From: LMUY01 sp965199555
Lineage (GTDB): Bacteria > Pseudomonadota > Alphaproteobacteria > Acetobacterales > Acetobacteraceae
Direction: 5' to 3'
Assembly: GCA_965199555.1 (NCBI GenBank)
Contig: CBDASJ010000006.1
Location: forward strand, 372,001-436,000
DNA: 64,000 bases
A program made the translations under genes and the position numbers. The first letter of the stretch is position 1. The number at the start of each line of letters is the position of its first letter. Positions 1 through 8,474 of this stretch are shown here, piece after piece. The notes beneath the pieces were generated by a model that saw only the letters and a list, made by a program, of their open reading frames with translations, ran no database searches and was not told the DNA's origin.

Positions 1-303
1 CGATTCGACGACATCGACGCGCAAACCGGCGAGTTCGGCAGCTTCATCCGCAACGCCGACAACCAGCGCGCCTTCATCCGCAGCAACCGGGATTGGCTGT
101 ATCGCACGCAGCGGACCTGGGATGCGATCCTGGGCCATTGGGAGCAGGCGGGCGAGGCGGTGGAAGACATCGCGGCCTTGCTGGCCAAGACCTACCAGTT
201 CCTGGCGCCCCGCTTCATGCCGACCAAGCAATGGCAAACGACGAAGCCCGAGCGGGTCGCGCCGCAACCCAGCGCCGCCCCCCGCCAGCAAATGGCCTGG
301 TGA
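1..303 (+). CDS. C-terminal part of an unidentified protein (5' end outside window)
   Basis: The frame is open from the first base and ends at a TGA at 301-303, giving 100 residues without a start, so this is the end of a longer gene. The visible part is rich in aromatic and charged residues (RSNRDWLYRTQRTWDAILGHW) and ends in a Pro/Ala/Gln-rich tail after LAPRFMPTKQW. I recognise no family and see no membrane segment. It converges on the aldo/keto reductase gene with a 9-base gap. Reality as a coding region is likely from codon pattern; function is unknown. Confidence 0.55.
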   Translation, partial: RFDDIDAQTGEFGSFIRNADNQRAFIRSNRDWLYRTQRTWDAILGHWEQAGEAVEDIAALLAKTYQFLAPRFMPTKQWQTTKPERVAPQPSAAPRQQMAW

Positions 304-312
304 GCGCCGGCG

Positions 313-1140
313 CTACGCCGCCTTGTCCCAGGCCGGCGCGAAGCCGGGGTTCACCAGGCGCTGCGCCTTCGGCAGGGCCGCGATGGCGGCGCGGTCCGCA
401 TCGTCAAGCTCGATCTTCATCGCTTCCAGATTGGCGACCTGGCTTTCCCGCCGCCCGGCCTTCGGGATCGCGGCGACGCCGGGCTGGTCCAACAGCCACT
501 TCAACGCGACCTGGGCCGCGGTGGCGGAATGCTTGCGGGCGATCACGCCCAACTCCTCGTGGTCGGCCAGCTTGCCCTGCGCGATCGGGCAATACGCCGT
601 CAGCGCCATGTCGTGGGAGCGCAGGTAGTCCAGCACCGGATCCTGGCTGAGCAGCACGTGATACTCCACCTGGTTCGCCGCGATCGGGGCGCCGATCTCC
701 TCCACCGCCTGACGCAACAGCGCCACGGGGAAGTTGCACACGCCGATGGCGTGGATCAGGCCCTCCTCCTTCAACTTCACCAGCGTGGCCAGCGCGGCCG
801 GCAGGTCCATCGATGGCGACGGCCAATGGATCATGTAGAGGTCGGCGTAGTCGGTTTGCAGCTTGGAGAGGCTTGCCTCCAGCGACCGCCGCATGGCGCC
901 GGGGGCGAGGTTCTCCCACCAGACCTTGGTCGTCACGTGGATGTCGCTGCGGGGCAGGCGCGCGCCGTTGAGCGCGGCACCGACCGCTTCCTCGTTGCCA
1001 TACATCTCCGCCGTGTCGATGTGGCGGTAGCCGAGCGACAGCGCGCGCTCCACCGCCTCGCGACACTCATCCCCCTTCATGCGCCAGGTGCCGAGGCCGA
1101 GTTTCGGCATGCGCAGGCCGCCAGTGGTGATCATGTCCAT
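313..1140 (-). CDS. Aldo/keto reductase, 2,5-diketo-D-gluconate reductase type
   Basis: NAD(P)H-dependent reduction of aldehydes or ketones by a cytoplasmic TIM-barrel enzyme of 275 residues, the usual length. The AKR catalytic tetrad is visible: Asp42 and Tyr47 in HIDTAEMYGNE, Lys72 in TTKVWW and His105 in YMIHWPSP. The C-terminal cofactor region contains IPKAGRRESQVANLEAM. The sequence is closest in feel to the DkgB group, but the real substrate cannot be read from sequence. It follows the WD40 gene by 9 bases on the same strand, so the two are probably co-transcribed. Confidence 0.88.
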   Translation of the reverse strand: MDMITTGGLRMPKLGLGTWRMKGDECREAVERALSLGYRHIDTAEMYGNEEAVGAALNGARLPRSDIHVTTKVWWENLAPGAMRRSLEASLSKLQTDYADLYMIHWPSPSMDLPAALATLVKLKEEGLIHAIGVCNFPVALLRQAVEEIGAPIAANQVEYHVLLSQDPVLDYLRSHDMALTAYCPIAQGKLADHEELGVIARKHSATAAQVALKWLLDQPGVAAIPKAGRRESQVANLEAMKIELDDADRAAIAALPKAQRLVNPGFAPAWDKAA

Positions 1141-1149
1141 GGGGATCTC

Positions 1150-2142
1150 CTATCGTTTGCTTAAATCGACCAGCGCGGCGAAGCCGGTGTCGGTTCCCAG
1201 CGCCAGGCGGGCGCCATCCGCGCTCCAGGCCAGGGCCGACACGCTGCCGCGCCCGGGCGCGGCCACCGGCAGGATCCGCTCGGAGGCGATGTCGGCCAGC
1301 ACCACCAAGCCATCGGCGAAGCCGGCCGCCACCATTTCGTTCTGCGGGTGCGGCGCGACCCGGGTGCAAAGGACATTGTCGCCGCCCGCCATTTCGGACG
1401 GCGCCTTGCCCATAGGGCCGCCGCCGAAGAACGGCCACAGCACGATGGTGTCCGCGCCCGCCGTGGTCAGCCACTTGCCGTTGCGGGTGAAGCCGAGCGA
1501 CTCGGTCTTGGACGGGTAGCCGGACATGCGCATGTGCTGCCCATCGGCCAGGCGCCAGCCATGCAGCGTGTTCTCCTGCATCGACGTGACCACGGCGTCG
1601 CCGGCCGGGTGGATGGCGATGCCGGTATGGCTGCCTTTCCATTCCAGGCGGCGCGGGCTGTCCACCTTGGCGCCGACGAACCACAGGGTAGCGCCGTTGT
1701 AGTGTGAGGCGGCGACCCGCTTGCCCTTGGAGTCGAACGCCAAGCCGGTGACGGTGGACGGATGGTCGAGCCGCTTCAGCTCGGTGCCGCCGGAATAAAG
1801 ATAGGCGGTCTTGCCGACGGCACAGGCAACCACGTTGCCGTGCGCCGCGACCTGCTCCACCCATTTGCGGCCGAACTGCGCGACGGTCTCGCTGACGCCG
1901 CCCGGCGCGGTGCGGAGGAATGCGCCGTCATCACCGCCGGTGACAAAGCCGTCCGCCGACGCGGCCAGCGACAGGATGGCACCATCATGCGCCTGCGCGT
2001 CGCGCCAGCCCGCCAGGACAAGGCGGCCGTCGCCCAGCGCAAAGGCCGGCGTGTCACCGACCCAGGCAGCAGCCACCACGAAAGCGTCGAGGTCGCGGTG
2101 CTCGCCGCGGGTGTCCAGAACGAAGTCGGCGGTGACGCTCAC
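1150..2142 (-). CDS. WD40-repeat beta-propeller protein
   Basis: A 330-residue protein made of repeated blades of about 40 residues (for example GDGRLVLAGWRDAQAHDGAI and later HTGIAIHPAGDAVVTSMQ), consistent with a seven-bladed propeller and protein-protein scaffolding. No signal peptide is visible, so it is probably cytoplasmic. The chosen start is the GTG at 2142, with a GAGGGTG ribosome site 8 bases upstream. It lies downstream of a CobW GTPase. Proteins of this kind are often found next to COG0523 GTPases in alphaproteobacteria, which hints at a shared role in metal handling, but that is inference. Confidence 0.8.
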   Translation of the reverse strand: MSVTADFVLDTRGEHRDLDAFVVAAAWVGDTPAFALGDGRLVLAGWRDAQAHDGAILSLAASADGFVTGGDDGAFLRTAPGGVSETVAQFGRKWVEQVAAHGNVVACAVGKTAYLYSGGTELKRLDHPSTVTGLAFDSKGKRVAASHYNGATLWFVGAKVDSPRRLEWKGSHTGIAIHPAGDAVVTSMQENTLHGWRLADGQHMRMSGYPSKTESLGFTRNGKWLTTAGADTIVLWPFFGGGPMGKAPSEMAGGDNVLCTRVAPHPQNEMVAAGFADGLVVLADIASERILPVAAPGRGSVSALAWSADGARLALGTDTGFAALVDLSKR

Positions 2143-2196
2143 CGGGTCGCACCCTCATCAAAACCCGGGGATGGGGCAGCCACATCTGGCACATCT

Positions 2197-2322
2197 CCCT
2201 CTCCCGCTGGCGGGCGACGGTGGGGGTGAGGGTGGCGTCGCCCGGCCGGACTCCATCCTCCGCGACCGACTGCCGCCTGGTTGGCCACCCTCACCCTGCC
2301 CTCTCCCGCCAGCGGGAGAGGG
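2197..2322. repeat. REP-like palindrome pair in inverted orientation
   Basis: Two copies of an 18-base core, CCCTCTCCCGCTGGCGGG, stand in opposite orientation: forward at 2197-2214 and reverse near 2305-2322. The second copy (2299-2322) is itself a near-perfect palindrome with 11-base arms around two central bases. Both carry a GGGTGAGGGTGG-type tail pointing inward. This is the form of interspersed REP or BIME elements. It fills the 217-base gap between cobW and the WD40 gene. A pair of this kind in RNA would fold into a strong hairpin and may attenuate transcription from cobW into the WD40 gene. Confidence 0.75.
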
Positions 2323-2359
2323 TTCGCAACGGTTGCGGCCAAATATCGGACGTCTGCCA

Positions 2360-3334
2360 TCATCCGACCTGGCACGCCTCAAACCCGCGGCGCAGCTGCG
2401 GCCGATTGAGGTTGCGGCCGATGAACACCAGGCGCGACCGCCGGTCCTCGCCTGGCGGGAACGGCCCGATGAAGTCGCCATCCGCGATCATGTGCACCGC
2501 CTGGAAGGCAAAGCGCCGGTCCTCGCCCGCGTAATGCAGGATGCCCTTGGTACGCAGCAGGTCCTGCCCCTTTTCTGCAAGCAACTGGCCGATCCAGGCG
2601 TTGAACTTCTCCGGGTCGACCGGGCGCGCCAGCTCGAACGACATGCTGTTGATGTCGTCGTTGTGCTCGTGTTCGGACTCCGTCAGGAAGTCCGGCTGCA
2701 CGTCCGCCAGGATGCGTTGCAGGTCGAACGCGCCCTGGTCCATCACCGCGCCGATATCCACCGCCGAACGTTCCGTGCGATGGATCCTGGCGAACCGGTT
2801 GATCTTGCGGATGTCCGCCTCGACCGCCTGCAACTCGGCCGGGCTGACGAGGTCCGTCTTGTTCAGCACGATCACGTCGGCGAAGGCGAGCTGTGCCGCG
2901 GCTTCCGTGCTGTCCGCCAGACGGGCGGGCAGGTTCTTGGCGTCCGCCACGGTCACGATCGCGTCCAGCCGGGTGCGCGACCGCACGCCCTCGTCGACGA
3001 AGAAGGTCTGCGCCACCGGTGCCGGGTTCGCCAGGCCGGTCGTCTCGATGATGATGCCGTCGAACTTGCCCCGCCGCTTCACCAGGCCGCCGACGATGCG
3101 GATCAGGTCACCGCGCACCGTGCAGCAGATGCAGCCGTTGTTCATCTCGAACACCTCCTCGTCGGTGTCCACGACGAGGTCGTTGTCGACCCCCAACTCG
3201 CCGAACTCGTTGATCACCACGGCATATTTGCGGCCGTGGTTCTCGGTCAGGATGCGGTTCAACAAGGTGGTCTTGCCGGCGCCGAGATAGCCGGTCAGCA
3301 CGGTGACGGGGATTAGGTCTGCACGGTCGGACAT
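2360..3334 (-). CDS. CobW/COG0523-family GTPase (metallochaperone type)
   Basis: A G3E-class P-loop GTPase thought to insert or deliver metal ions such as zinc or cobalt. Walker A is GYLGAGKTT (residues 15-23), the family metal-binding CxCC motif is CICC at 68-71, and NKTD, which gives guanine specificity, lies near residue 165. The C-terminal CobW domain follows, ending RRGFEACQVG. Length is 324 residues, normal for the family. The start at 3334 was chosen because Walker A must be near the N-terminus and a GAGG lies 6 bases upstream; the frame is open further upstream but overlaps the ligase gene. The gene follows the ligase gene by 8 bases. The metal cannot be inferred from sequence. Confidence 0.9.
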   Translation of the reverse strand: MSDRADLIPVTVLTGYLGAGKTTLLNRILTENHGRKYAVVINEFGELGVDNDLVVDTDEEVFEMNNGCICCTVRGDLIRIVGGLVKRRGKFDGIIIETTGLANPAPVAQTFFVDEGVRSRTRLDAIVTVADAKNLPARLADSTEAAAQLAFADVIVLNKTDLVSPAELQAVEADIRKINRFARIHRTERSAVDIGAVMDQGAFDLQRILADVQPDFLTESEHEHNDDINSMSFELARPVDPEKFNAWIGQLLAEKGQDLLRTKGILHYAGEDRRFAFQAVHMIADGDFIGPFPPGEDRRSRLVFIGRNLNRPQLRRGFEACQVG

Positions 3335-3342
3335 CGGGCGCC

Positions 3343-4542
3343 TCAAACGATTCGCTGCGCCATATAGGCGCGGCCCTCCGCCAGCCCCAACCCCAGCAGC
3401 AGGAAGAACCAGCCGGAGAGTGGCATGGACAGCAGGTCGCTGGTGCTGGCGACCGGCCATTCCTGGATCAGCGCCGCCACGAACAGCCCGACCCGCAGCG
3501 GCGCCGGATCGCGCCACAGCCCGGCGGCCAGCGGTCGCAGCCAAGCCACCACCAGCGCGCAGAACAGCAGCAGGCCGGGTAGCCCCGCCTCCACCGCCGC
3601 CTGGAGGTAGTGGTTGTGCGGGTGCTGCACGCACACGCCCGCCCCGCCGCCATCGCCACCGTTCCAGCCACGGAAATACGCCGGGTCGGCGCAGTGCCGC
3701 CGAAAGCCGTCGAAGCCGAGGCCGGCCAGCGGGTTGCGCTCCACCATTGCCACGGCGCGCATCCCGATCAGGCCGTAGGGGCTTTCGGGGAAGTGCGCCA
3801 TCTGGGTAGAGAACTTGTCCACCAGGCGGTGGAAGGTCGGGGGCACCACCACGGCGGACGCAGCCAGCAGCAACGCCGCCCCGGCGCAGGCTGCCAGCAC
3901 GCCGGTGCGCAGGCGTGGCAGCAGCAGCCCGGTCACCAACAGCCCCAGCACGGTCAGCAGCAGCGGCATGCGCTGCCCGATCAGCACCATCACCAGCACG
4001 GCGCCCGTCATCAGCAGCAGGCCATACCAGCGCCCCAGCCACGCCATTGCCGGCAGCGCGGCCGGGAACAGCAGTCGGCTGAACGGCGCACCGGCGCGGG
4101 GATGCTCGAATGGGCCGGTCAGCTCCCCATCGCCCCAGCGGCCGTAGCCTTGCAGGTTGCGACCGGTGACCAGTTGCAGGACGGATTGCGCCGCGATGTA
4201 CAGCGCCGCCAGCGCCGCCAATCGCGCCAGCCACAGGCGGCGCCATGGCAGGCGAAGCACCCAATGCTCGGCGGCCGCGACGAACAGGAGGAAGCGGACT
4301 GCCAACAGCGCTTGCAGCAGCCCGCCCTGTACCGAGCACACCACCAGCCACAGCCACCAGGCCAGCGCGACCCGCACCCAGCCGGTCCGCAGCCATCCCC
4401 ACTCCCGCGCCGCGGCGCTGCGGGCCAGGAAACACAGGCTGGCCACCACCATGAGGCCGTCTGCGACGACGCGGCCGTGCAGCAGGAACACCGGGCACAG
4501 CAGAACGCTGGCCGCGGCGATGCGATCCAGCACGGTCAGCAT
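3343..4542 (-). CDS. O-antigen ligase/polymerase family membrane protein
   Basis: A 399-residue polytopic inner-membrane protein with about ten to eleven hydrophobic segments and one large periplasmic loop (about residues 225-310). That loop carries the HPHNHYLQ signature of WaaL/Wzy-type proteins and ends in EAGLPGLLLF. Such proteins transfer or polymerise lipid-linked glycans at the periplasmic face. The gene overlaps the 3' end of the glycosyltransferase gene by 7 bases (ATGCTGA), so the two are translationally coupled and probably act in one surface-glycan pathway. Ligase versus polymerase activity cannot be separated by sequence alone. Confidence 0.85.
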   Translation of the reverse strand: MLTVLDRIAAASVLLCPVFLLHGRVVADGLMVVASLCFLARSAAAREWGWLRTGWVRVALAWWLWLVVCSVQGGLLQALLAVRFLLFVAAAEHWVLRLPWRRLWLARLAALAALYIAAQSVLQLVTGRNLQGYGRWGDGELTGPFEHPRAGAPFSRLLFPAALPAMAWLGRWYGLLLMTGAVLVMVLIGQRMPLLLTVLGLLVTGLLLPRLRTGVLAACAGAALLLAASAVVVPPTFHRLVDKFSTQMAHFPESPYGLIGMRAVAMVERNPLAGLGFDGFRRHCADPAYFRGWNGGDGGGAGVCVQHPHNHYLQAAVEAGLPGLLLFCALVVAWLRPLAAGLWRDPAPLRVGLFVAALIQEWPVASTSDLLSMPLSGWFFLLLGLGLAEGRAYMAQRIV

Positions 4543-5594
4543 GCCAGCAAGCCGGCCCGCAGGGTACCCAGCCGCGCCGCGGCGGCTGGGGTATCGAACT
4601 GCGCCGCCCGTCGGCGCGCCGCCGCGGCCAGCGCCGTCCGCCGGCCCTCATCCGTCGCCAATTCGACGATGGCGGCGGCCAACGCGCCGGGCACGTCCGG
4701 GTCGGCATAGAGCGCGCAGTCGCCCGCAACCTCCGGCAGGCCGCCGCGGGGCGAGCAGACCAGCGCCGCACCATGCGCCATCGCTTCCAACGCGGCCAGC
4801 CCGAACGGCTCCGGCCACCGGCTCGGCACCACGGCGATGGCGGCCCGGCCCAGCCGGTCCATGGCGTCGTCGTGCGGCAGGTAGCCGGTCATGGTAATGC
4901 CCGCGGTGGCGGCACGCGCCGCCAGCTTTGCGGTGAAGCCGGTGGTCGGGCTGTCGCGGGCAAACCGGTCCGCGCCCACCATCTCGGCCCGCCAGCCAGG
5001 CAGCCGCGGCAGCACCGCCGCGCAGGCTTCGACGAATAGGTCGGCGCCCTTGTCGGCCACCACCCGCCCCACGAACACGACCAGGCGCTCGCGCTCCTGC
5101 CGCACCCGGTCCGGCACGTCGAGGCTGTTCGGCAGCACGGCCACGTCACCCTCGATCCCATCGAGAAATCGCTGCCGGACGTGCCCGGACACGGCGACCA
5201 CGCCGGCAAGCCTGCGCAGCACCCTCGCCCGCTCCGCCGCCGTCCTGGCACCACGCATGCCCTGCGGATCGTTGTGCAGGAACAGCGCGACCTGGGGAAA
5301 GCGCCGGGCGAGGTAAAGGGCGATCTCCGGCCGGTTGTGCACCTCCACCAAGGCGGGGGCCAGCGGACGCAGCGCCGCTGCCACCCCGGCAGCGTAGCGC
5401 CTGGTGGCAGTCCAGCCCATGCCGGGCAGGACGGGGTGGAACGGCACGTCCGGGAACGGGTCGGCCACCGCCCGCCCGGCCACCGCGCCGCCGGCACTGC
5501 GCGCAAGCCGATGCACCAGCAGCCCGACGGCGCCCACGGCGCCCGGCGAAAACCCCTCCTTCGGTGGCAGGACGGTCGCGACGAGGCCGTTCAC
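4536..5594 (-). CDS. Glycosyltransferase family 4 (GT-B fold)
   Basis: A 352-residue retaining glycosyltransferase with a Rossmann-like N-terminal half and a nucleotide-sugar-binding C-terminal half. The donor site shows VVFVGRVVADKGADLFVEA and the E-x7-E motif in EPFGLAALEAMAHG, followed by GGLPEVAGD. No membrane segment is present, so it acts at the cytoplasmic face. It lies 6 bases after the VOC gene and overlaps the ligase gene, which suggests a role in building a lipid-linked surface glycan. Donor and acceptor sugars are unknown. Confidence 0.88.
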   Translation of the reverse strand: MNGLVATVLPPKEGFSPGAVGAVGLLVHRLARSAGGAVAGRAVADPFPDVPFHPVLPGMGWTATRRYAAGVAAALRPLAPALVEVHNRPEIALYLARRFPQVALFLHNDPQGMRGARTAAERARVLRRLAGVVAVSGHVRQRFLDGIEGDVAVLPNSLDVPDRVRQERERLVVFVGRVVADKGADLFVEACAAVLPRLPGWRAEMVGADRFARDSPTTGFTAKLAARAATAGITMTGYLPHDDAMDRLGRAAIAVVPSRWPEPFGLAALEAMAHGAALVCSPRGGLPEVAGDCALYADPDVPGALAAAIVELATDEGRRTALAAAARRRAAQFDTPAAAARLGTLRAGLLAC

Positions 5595-5600
5595 CGCCGC

Positions 5601-6422
5601 TCAGGTGAACAGCAGCGCCGCACCGCCCGCGTCCTCCGGCAGGACCAGCACGCCCTCCCCGACCGGCCGATGTGCCACCCCGGCCAGCAAAGGCCGCAAG
5701 GAGGCGCATGCGTCGGAGGTCGCCACCGTCATGCCGACCACCGCAGGAAGGGCCGGCGGCACGATGCCCGGGTAGACGGCGCCGACCGCATCGGGTGGCA
5801 GCACGCGGACCCGGCCGCGACGCATTACCAGCACGAAGCCGCCGGCCGGGTCCGGCGTGACCGGCAGCCCGGCCAGGCGGGAAAACCGCGCCGCGCTGTC
5901 CGCCGGGTTCGGCACCGCCAGCGCGACCTCCTCCAACGACACCGCGGCGTTGGCGTGGCGGGTGAAGCGGGGCTGCCAGATGGCGTCCCGCGTGAGGTGC
6001 TTGATCAACTGGATCGTGCCTTCCGGCGCGTCGGGCAGCGGGATGCGCTCGAACCGGGCTTGCGGGCCGTGCGGGTCGGCCTCGTCTACCGGGCGTTCCA
6101 GCGGCGTGATGCCGGGGATGTCGAGCCCGGCGCGGTTCAGCCGTGCCAGGGTGGCCTGGCTGTCGTCGATGCCGAGCGCCACGATGTGCAGCCCGGCATA
6201 CCGCGCCAACTGGCTTTGCAGGATGTCCGGCACCGTGCGGTCCACCGGCGCAATCAGCTCTAAATAACCGCGCTGCAGCATGATGCAGCGGTTGGCGGTG
6301 GCCTTGCCGCGATGCCGCGCCATCGGGGTGAGCGTGAAGCCCAGCCGCTGGTACGTGGCGGCAAGCTGCGCCAGGTCCCACGCGCCGACGCCGACATGGT
6401 CGAGTTCGAACGCCTCGCTCAC
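5601..6422 (-). CDS. VOC-superfamily (glyoxalase-like) protein
   Basis: A 273-residue protein that opens with the VOC beta-alpha-beta signature FELDHVGVGAWDLAQLAATYQ and continues YLELIAPVD and LHIVALGIDD. It resembles the Glyoxalase_3 group of two tandem VOC modules, which usually bind a metal and act on small molecules; the substrate is unknown. The frame is open far upstream, but the GTG at 6422 overlaps the GST stop codon as GTGA and places the VOC motif at residue 6, so translational coupling supports this start. Confidence 0.8.
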   Translation of the reverse strand: MSEAFELDHVGVGAWDLAQLAATYQRLGFTLTPMARHRGKATANRCIMLQRGYLELIAPVDRTVPDILQSQLARYAGLHIVALGIDDSQATLARLNRAGLDIPGITPLERPVDEADPHGPQARFERIPLPDAPEGTIQLIKHLTRDAIWQPRFTRHANAAVSLEEVALAVPNPADSAARFSRLAGLPVTPDPAGGFVLVMRRGRVRVLPPDAVGAVYPGIVPPALPAVVGMTVATSDACASLRPLLAGVAHRPVGEGVLVLPEDAGGAALLFT

Positions 6423-7066
6423 GGCACGGCCTCGTAATGCGGCAACTGCCATTCCGCCGGCTCGGCCATGGCGGCGGCGTACCATTCCACCATCAAGGGA
6501 TGCTCGCGAACGGCCTGGCAGTAGTCGCGGGACTCCGCCGTCAGCTCCGGCAGGTAGGACAGGAAGCGCGCGACAACCGGCGCATACATGGCGTCCGCAG
6601 CGCCGAACGCCTGGCTGTACAGGAAGCGTGTGCCTTGCCGCGCCGCCTGCCAGATCGCCTCGATACGGGCGATGTCCGCCGCAACCTCGGCCGTTGGGAC
6701 CAGCCGCCGCTCGCGGCCCAGATTCATCGGCATGGCCTGGCGCAGCGCGCGGAACCCGGCATGCATCTCCGCCGCGACCGAGCGAGCGGCGGCCCGCGCC
6801 ACCCGGTCCGCCGGCCACAGCCCGGGCGCCTGCTCCGCGCAGTATTCGCAGATTGCCACGCTTTCCCATACCTGGGCGCCGTTGTGTTCCAGATAAGGCA
6901 CCAGCCCGGCCGGCGTGTCCTGCTTGATCGCCGCGGTATCGCCGTGGCCAGCCAGCGGGATCAGCCGTTCCGTCACGTCCAACCCGGCCAGCCGCACGGC
7001 CAGCCAGCCGCGCAGCGACCAGGACGAATATCGCCTGGTGCCGATGACGAGCGTTCCGTCGGGCAT
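6419..7066 (-). CDS. Glutathione S-transferase family protein
   Basis: A 215-residue cytosolic GST. The thioredoxin-like N-terminal domain begins LVIGTRRYSSWSLRGW, with the Ser/Tyr cluster that activates glutathione, then GLVPYLEHNG and ESVAICEY, which bind the gamma-glutamyl part. An all-helical C-terminal domain follows. The start at 7066 (MPDGTL) is chosen because the fold begins at once after it; a longer frame reaches 7168 but would add a non-conserved leader. It is the first gene of the leftward run and its stop codon overlaps the start of the VOC gene. Confidence 0.85.
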   Translation of the reverse strand: MPDGTLVIGTRRYSSWSLRGWLAVRLAGLDVTERLIPLAGHGDTAAIKQDTPAGLVPYLEHNGAQVWESVAICEYCAEQAPGLWPADRVARAAARSVAAEMHAGFRALRQAMPMNLGRERRLVPTAEVAADIARIEAIWQAARQGTRFLYSQAFGAADAMYAPVVARFLSYLPELTAESRDYCQAVREHPLMVEWYAAAMAEPAEWQLPHYEAVP

Positions 7067-7142
7067 GGCCACTCCACGGGTTGAGGTCGGGGCGGGACAA
7101 TGCCACGCTGCGGCCACGCCGCAAACAGGGTCACCCCCCGGA

Positions 7143-8468
7143 ATGAACGAGATCAGCCGCCCCAACAACCTCGATGCGTTCTGGATGCCCTACAGCGCCA
7201 ACCGCTCGTTCAAGGCGAACCCACGCCTGCTCGCCCGGGCGGAAGGCATGTTCTACTACACCAACGACAACCGGGAAGTGCTGGACGGCACGGCGGGGCT
7301 ATGGTGCTGCAACGCCGGGCATGGCCGGCGAGAGATCGTCGAGGCGATCCAAACGCAGGCGGCGACCATGGATTTCGCGCCGACCTTCCAGATGGGCCAC
7401 CCAATCGCCTTCCAGGCCGCCGCCCGGCTGGCGGAGATCACGCCGGACGGCATGGACAAGGTGTTCTTCACCAACTCCGGTTCGGAAAGCGCCGACACGG
7501 CGCTGAAGATCGCATTGGCGTATCACCGCGCCCGCGGCGAGGCCGGGCGCACCCGACTGGTCGGGCGGGAACGCGGCTATCACGGCGTGGGCTTCGGCGG
7601 CATGTCGGTCGGCGGCATCGGCACCAACCGCAAGCAGTTCGGCGCCATGCTGCCCTACGTGGACCACCTGCCGCACACGTTTGATCTTGCACGAAACGCG
7701 TTCAGCCAGGGCCTGCCGGAACACGGCGTCGAGCGGGCCGATGCGTTGGAAGCGCTGGTGGCGCTGCACGGGGCGGAAACGATCGCCGCCGTGATGGTGG
7801 AGCCGGTGGCCGGCTCGACCGGCGTGCTGCCGCCACCGGTCGGCTACCTGCAACGCTTGCGCGACATCTGCACCCGGCACGGCATCCTGTTGATCTTCGA
7901 CGAGGTCATCACCGGCTTCGGCCGCATGGGCACGAATTTCGGCGCGGAGCGGCTGGGCGTGGTGCCGGACATCATGACCATGGCCAAGGGCCTGACCAAC
8001 GCGGCGGTGCCGATGGGCGCCGTGGCCGTGCAGAACGGCATCTACGACGCGGTGGTCCACGGCGCGCCGGATGGGATCGAGCTGTTCCACGGCTACACCT
8101 ATTCCGGCCACCCGCTGGCCTCCGCCGCCGCGATCGCGTCGATGGATGTGCAGCGGGCAGAGGATTTGCCCGGCCGGGTGCAGGCGATCGAGCCCTACTG
8201 GCAGGAGGCGATGCACGGCCTGCGCGGGTTGCCCAACGTGATCGACATCCGCAACGCCGGGCTGATCGCCGGGATCGAGCTGCAACCGCGCAGTGGCAAG
8301 CCGACGCAGCGCGCCATGGCGGTGTTCGGCCGCTGCTTCGACGACGGGCTGCTGATCCGCACCACCGGCGACATCATCGCCTTGTCGCCGCCGCTGATCA
8401 TCGAGCGTACCCATGTCGACCGCATCGTGGAAACGTTGACCACGGCGATCCAGGCGGAGGCCGCGTAG
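7143..8468 (+). CDS. Omega-amino acid:pyruvate transaminase, class III
   Basis: A PLP enzyme of 441 residues that moves the amino group of beta-alanine or similar omega-amino acids to pyruvate. The N-terminus SRPNNLDAFWMPYSANRSFK is the hallmark of this group. Also seen are FTNSGSESADTALK, IFDEVITGFGR (PLP ring contact) and Lys282 in TMAKGLTNAAVPMG as the Schiff-base lysine. It diverges from the GST gene across a 76-base region that must hold both promoters. The ribosome site is weak (CCCCGGA). A link to the NRPS-PKS locus 1 kb downstream is possible but unsupported. Confidence 0.9.
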   Translation: MNEISRPNNLDAFWMPYSANRSFKANPRLLARAEGMFYYTNDNREVLDGTAGLWCCNAGHGRREIVEAIQTQAATMDFAPTFQMGHPIAFQAAARLAEITPDGMDKVFFTNSGSESADTALKIALAYHRARGEAGRTRLVGRERGYHGVGFGGMSVGGIGTNRKQFGAMLPYVDHLPHTFDLARNAFSQGLPEHGVERADALEALVALHGAETIAAVMVEPVAGSTGVLPPPVGYLQRLRDICTRHGILLIFDEVITGFGRMGTNFGAERLGVVPDIMTMAKGLTNAAVPMGAVAVQNGIYDAVVHGAPDGIELFHGYTYSGHPLASAAAIASMDVQRAEDLPGRVQAIEPYWQEAMHGLRGLPNVIDIRNAGLIAGIELQPRSGKPTQRAMAVFGRCFDDGLLIRTTGDIIALSPPLIIERTHVDRIVETLTTAIQAEAA

Positions 8469-8474
8469 GCCGCG

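Noticed and set aside
2360..4774. 804-residue minus-strand frame covering cobW and part of the glycosyltransferase region
   Set aside because: Only the last 324 residues are CobW. The upstream part is an out-of-frame reading of the ligase and glycosyltransferase genes; the start at 3334 has a ribosome site and places Walker A normally.
7143..8468. Including the omega-amino acid transaminase as part of the NRPS-PKS cluster
   Set aside because: It is separated by an opposite-strand DUF3108 gene and is a common catabolic enzyme; the megasynthase has its own aminotransferase domain.
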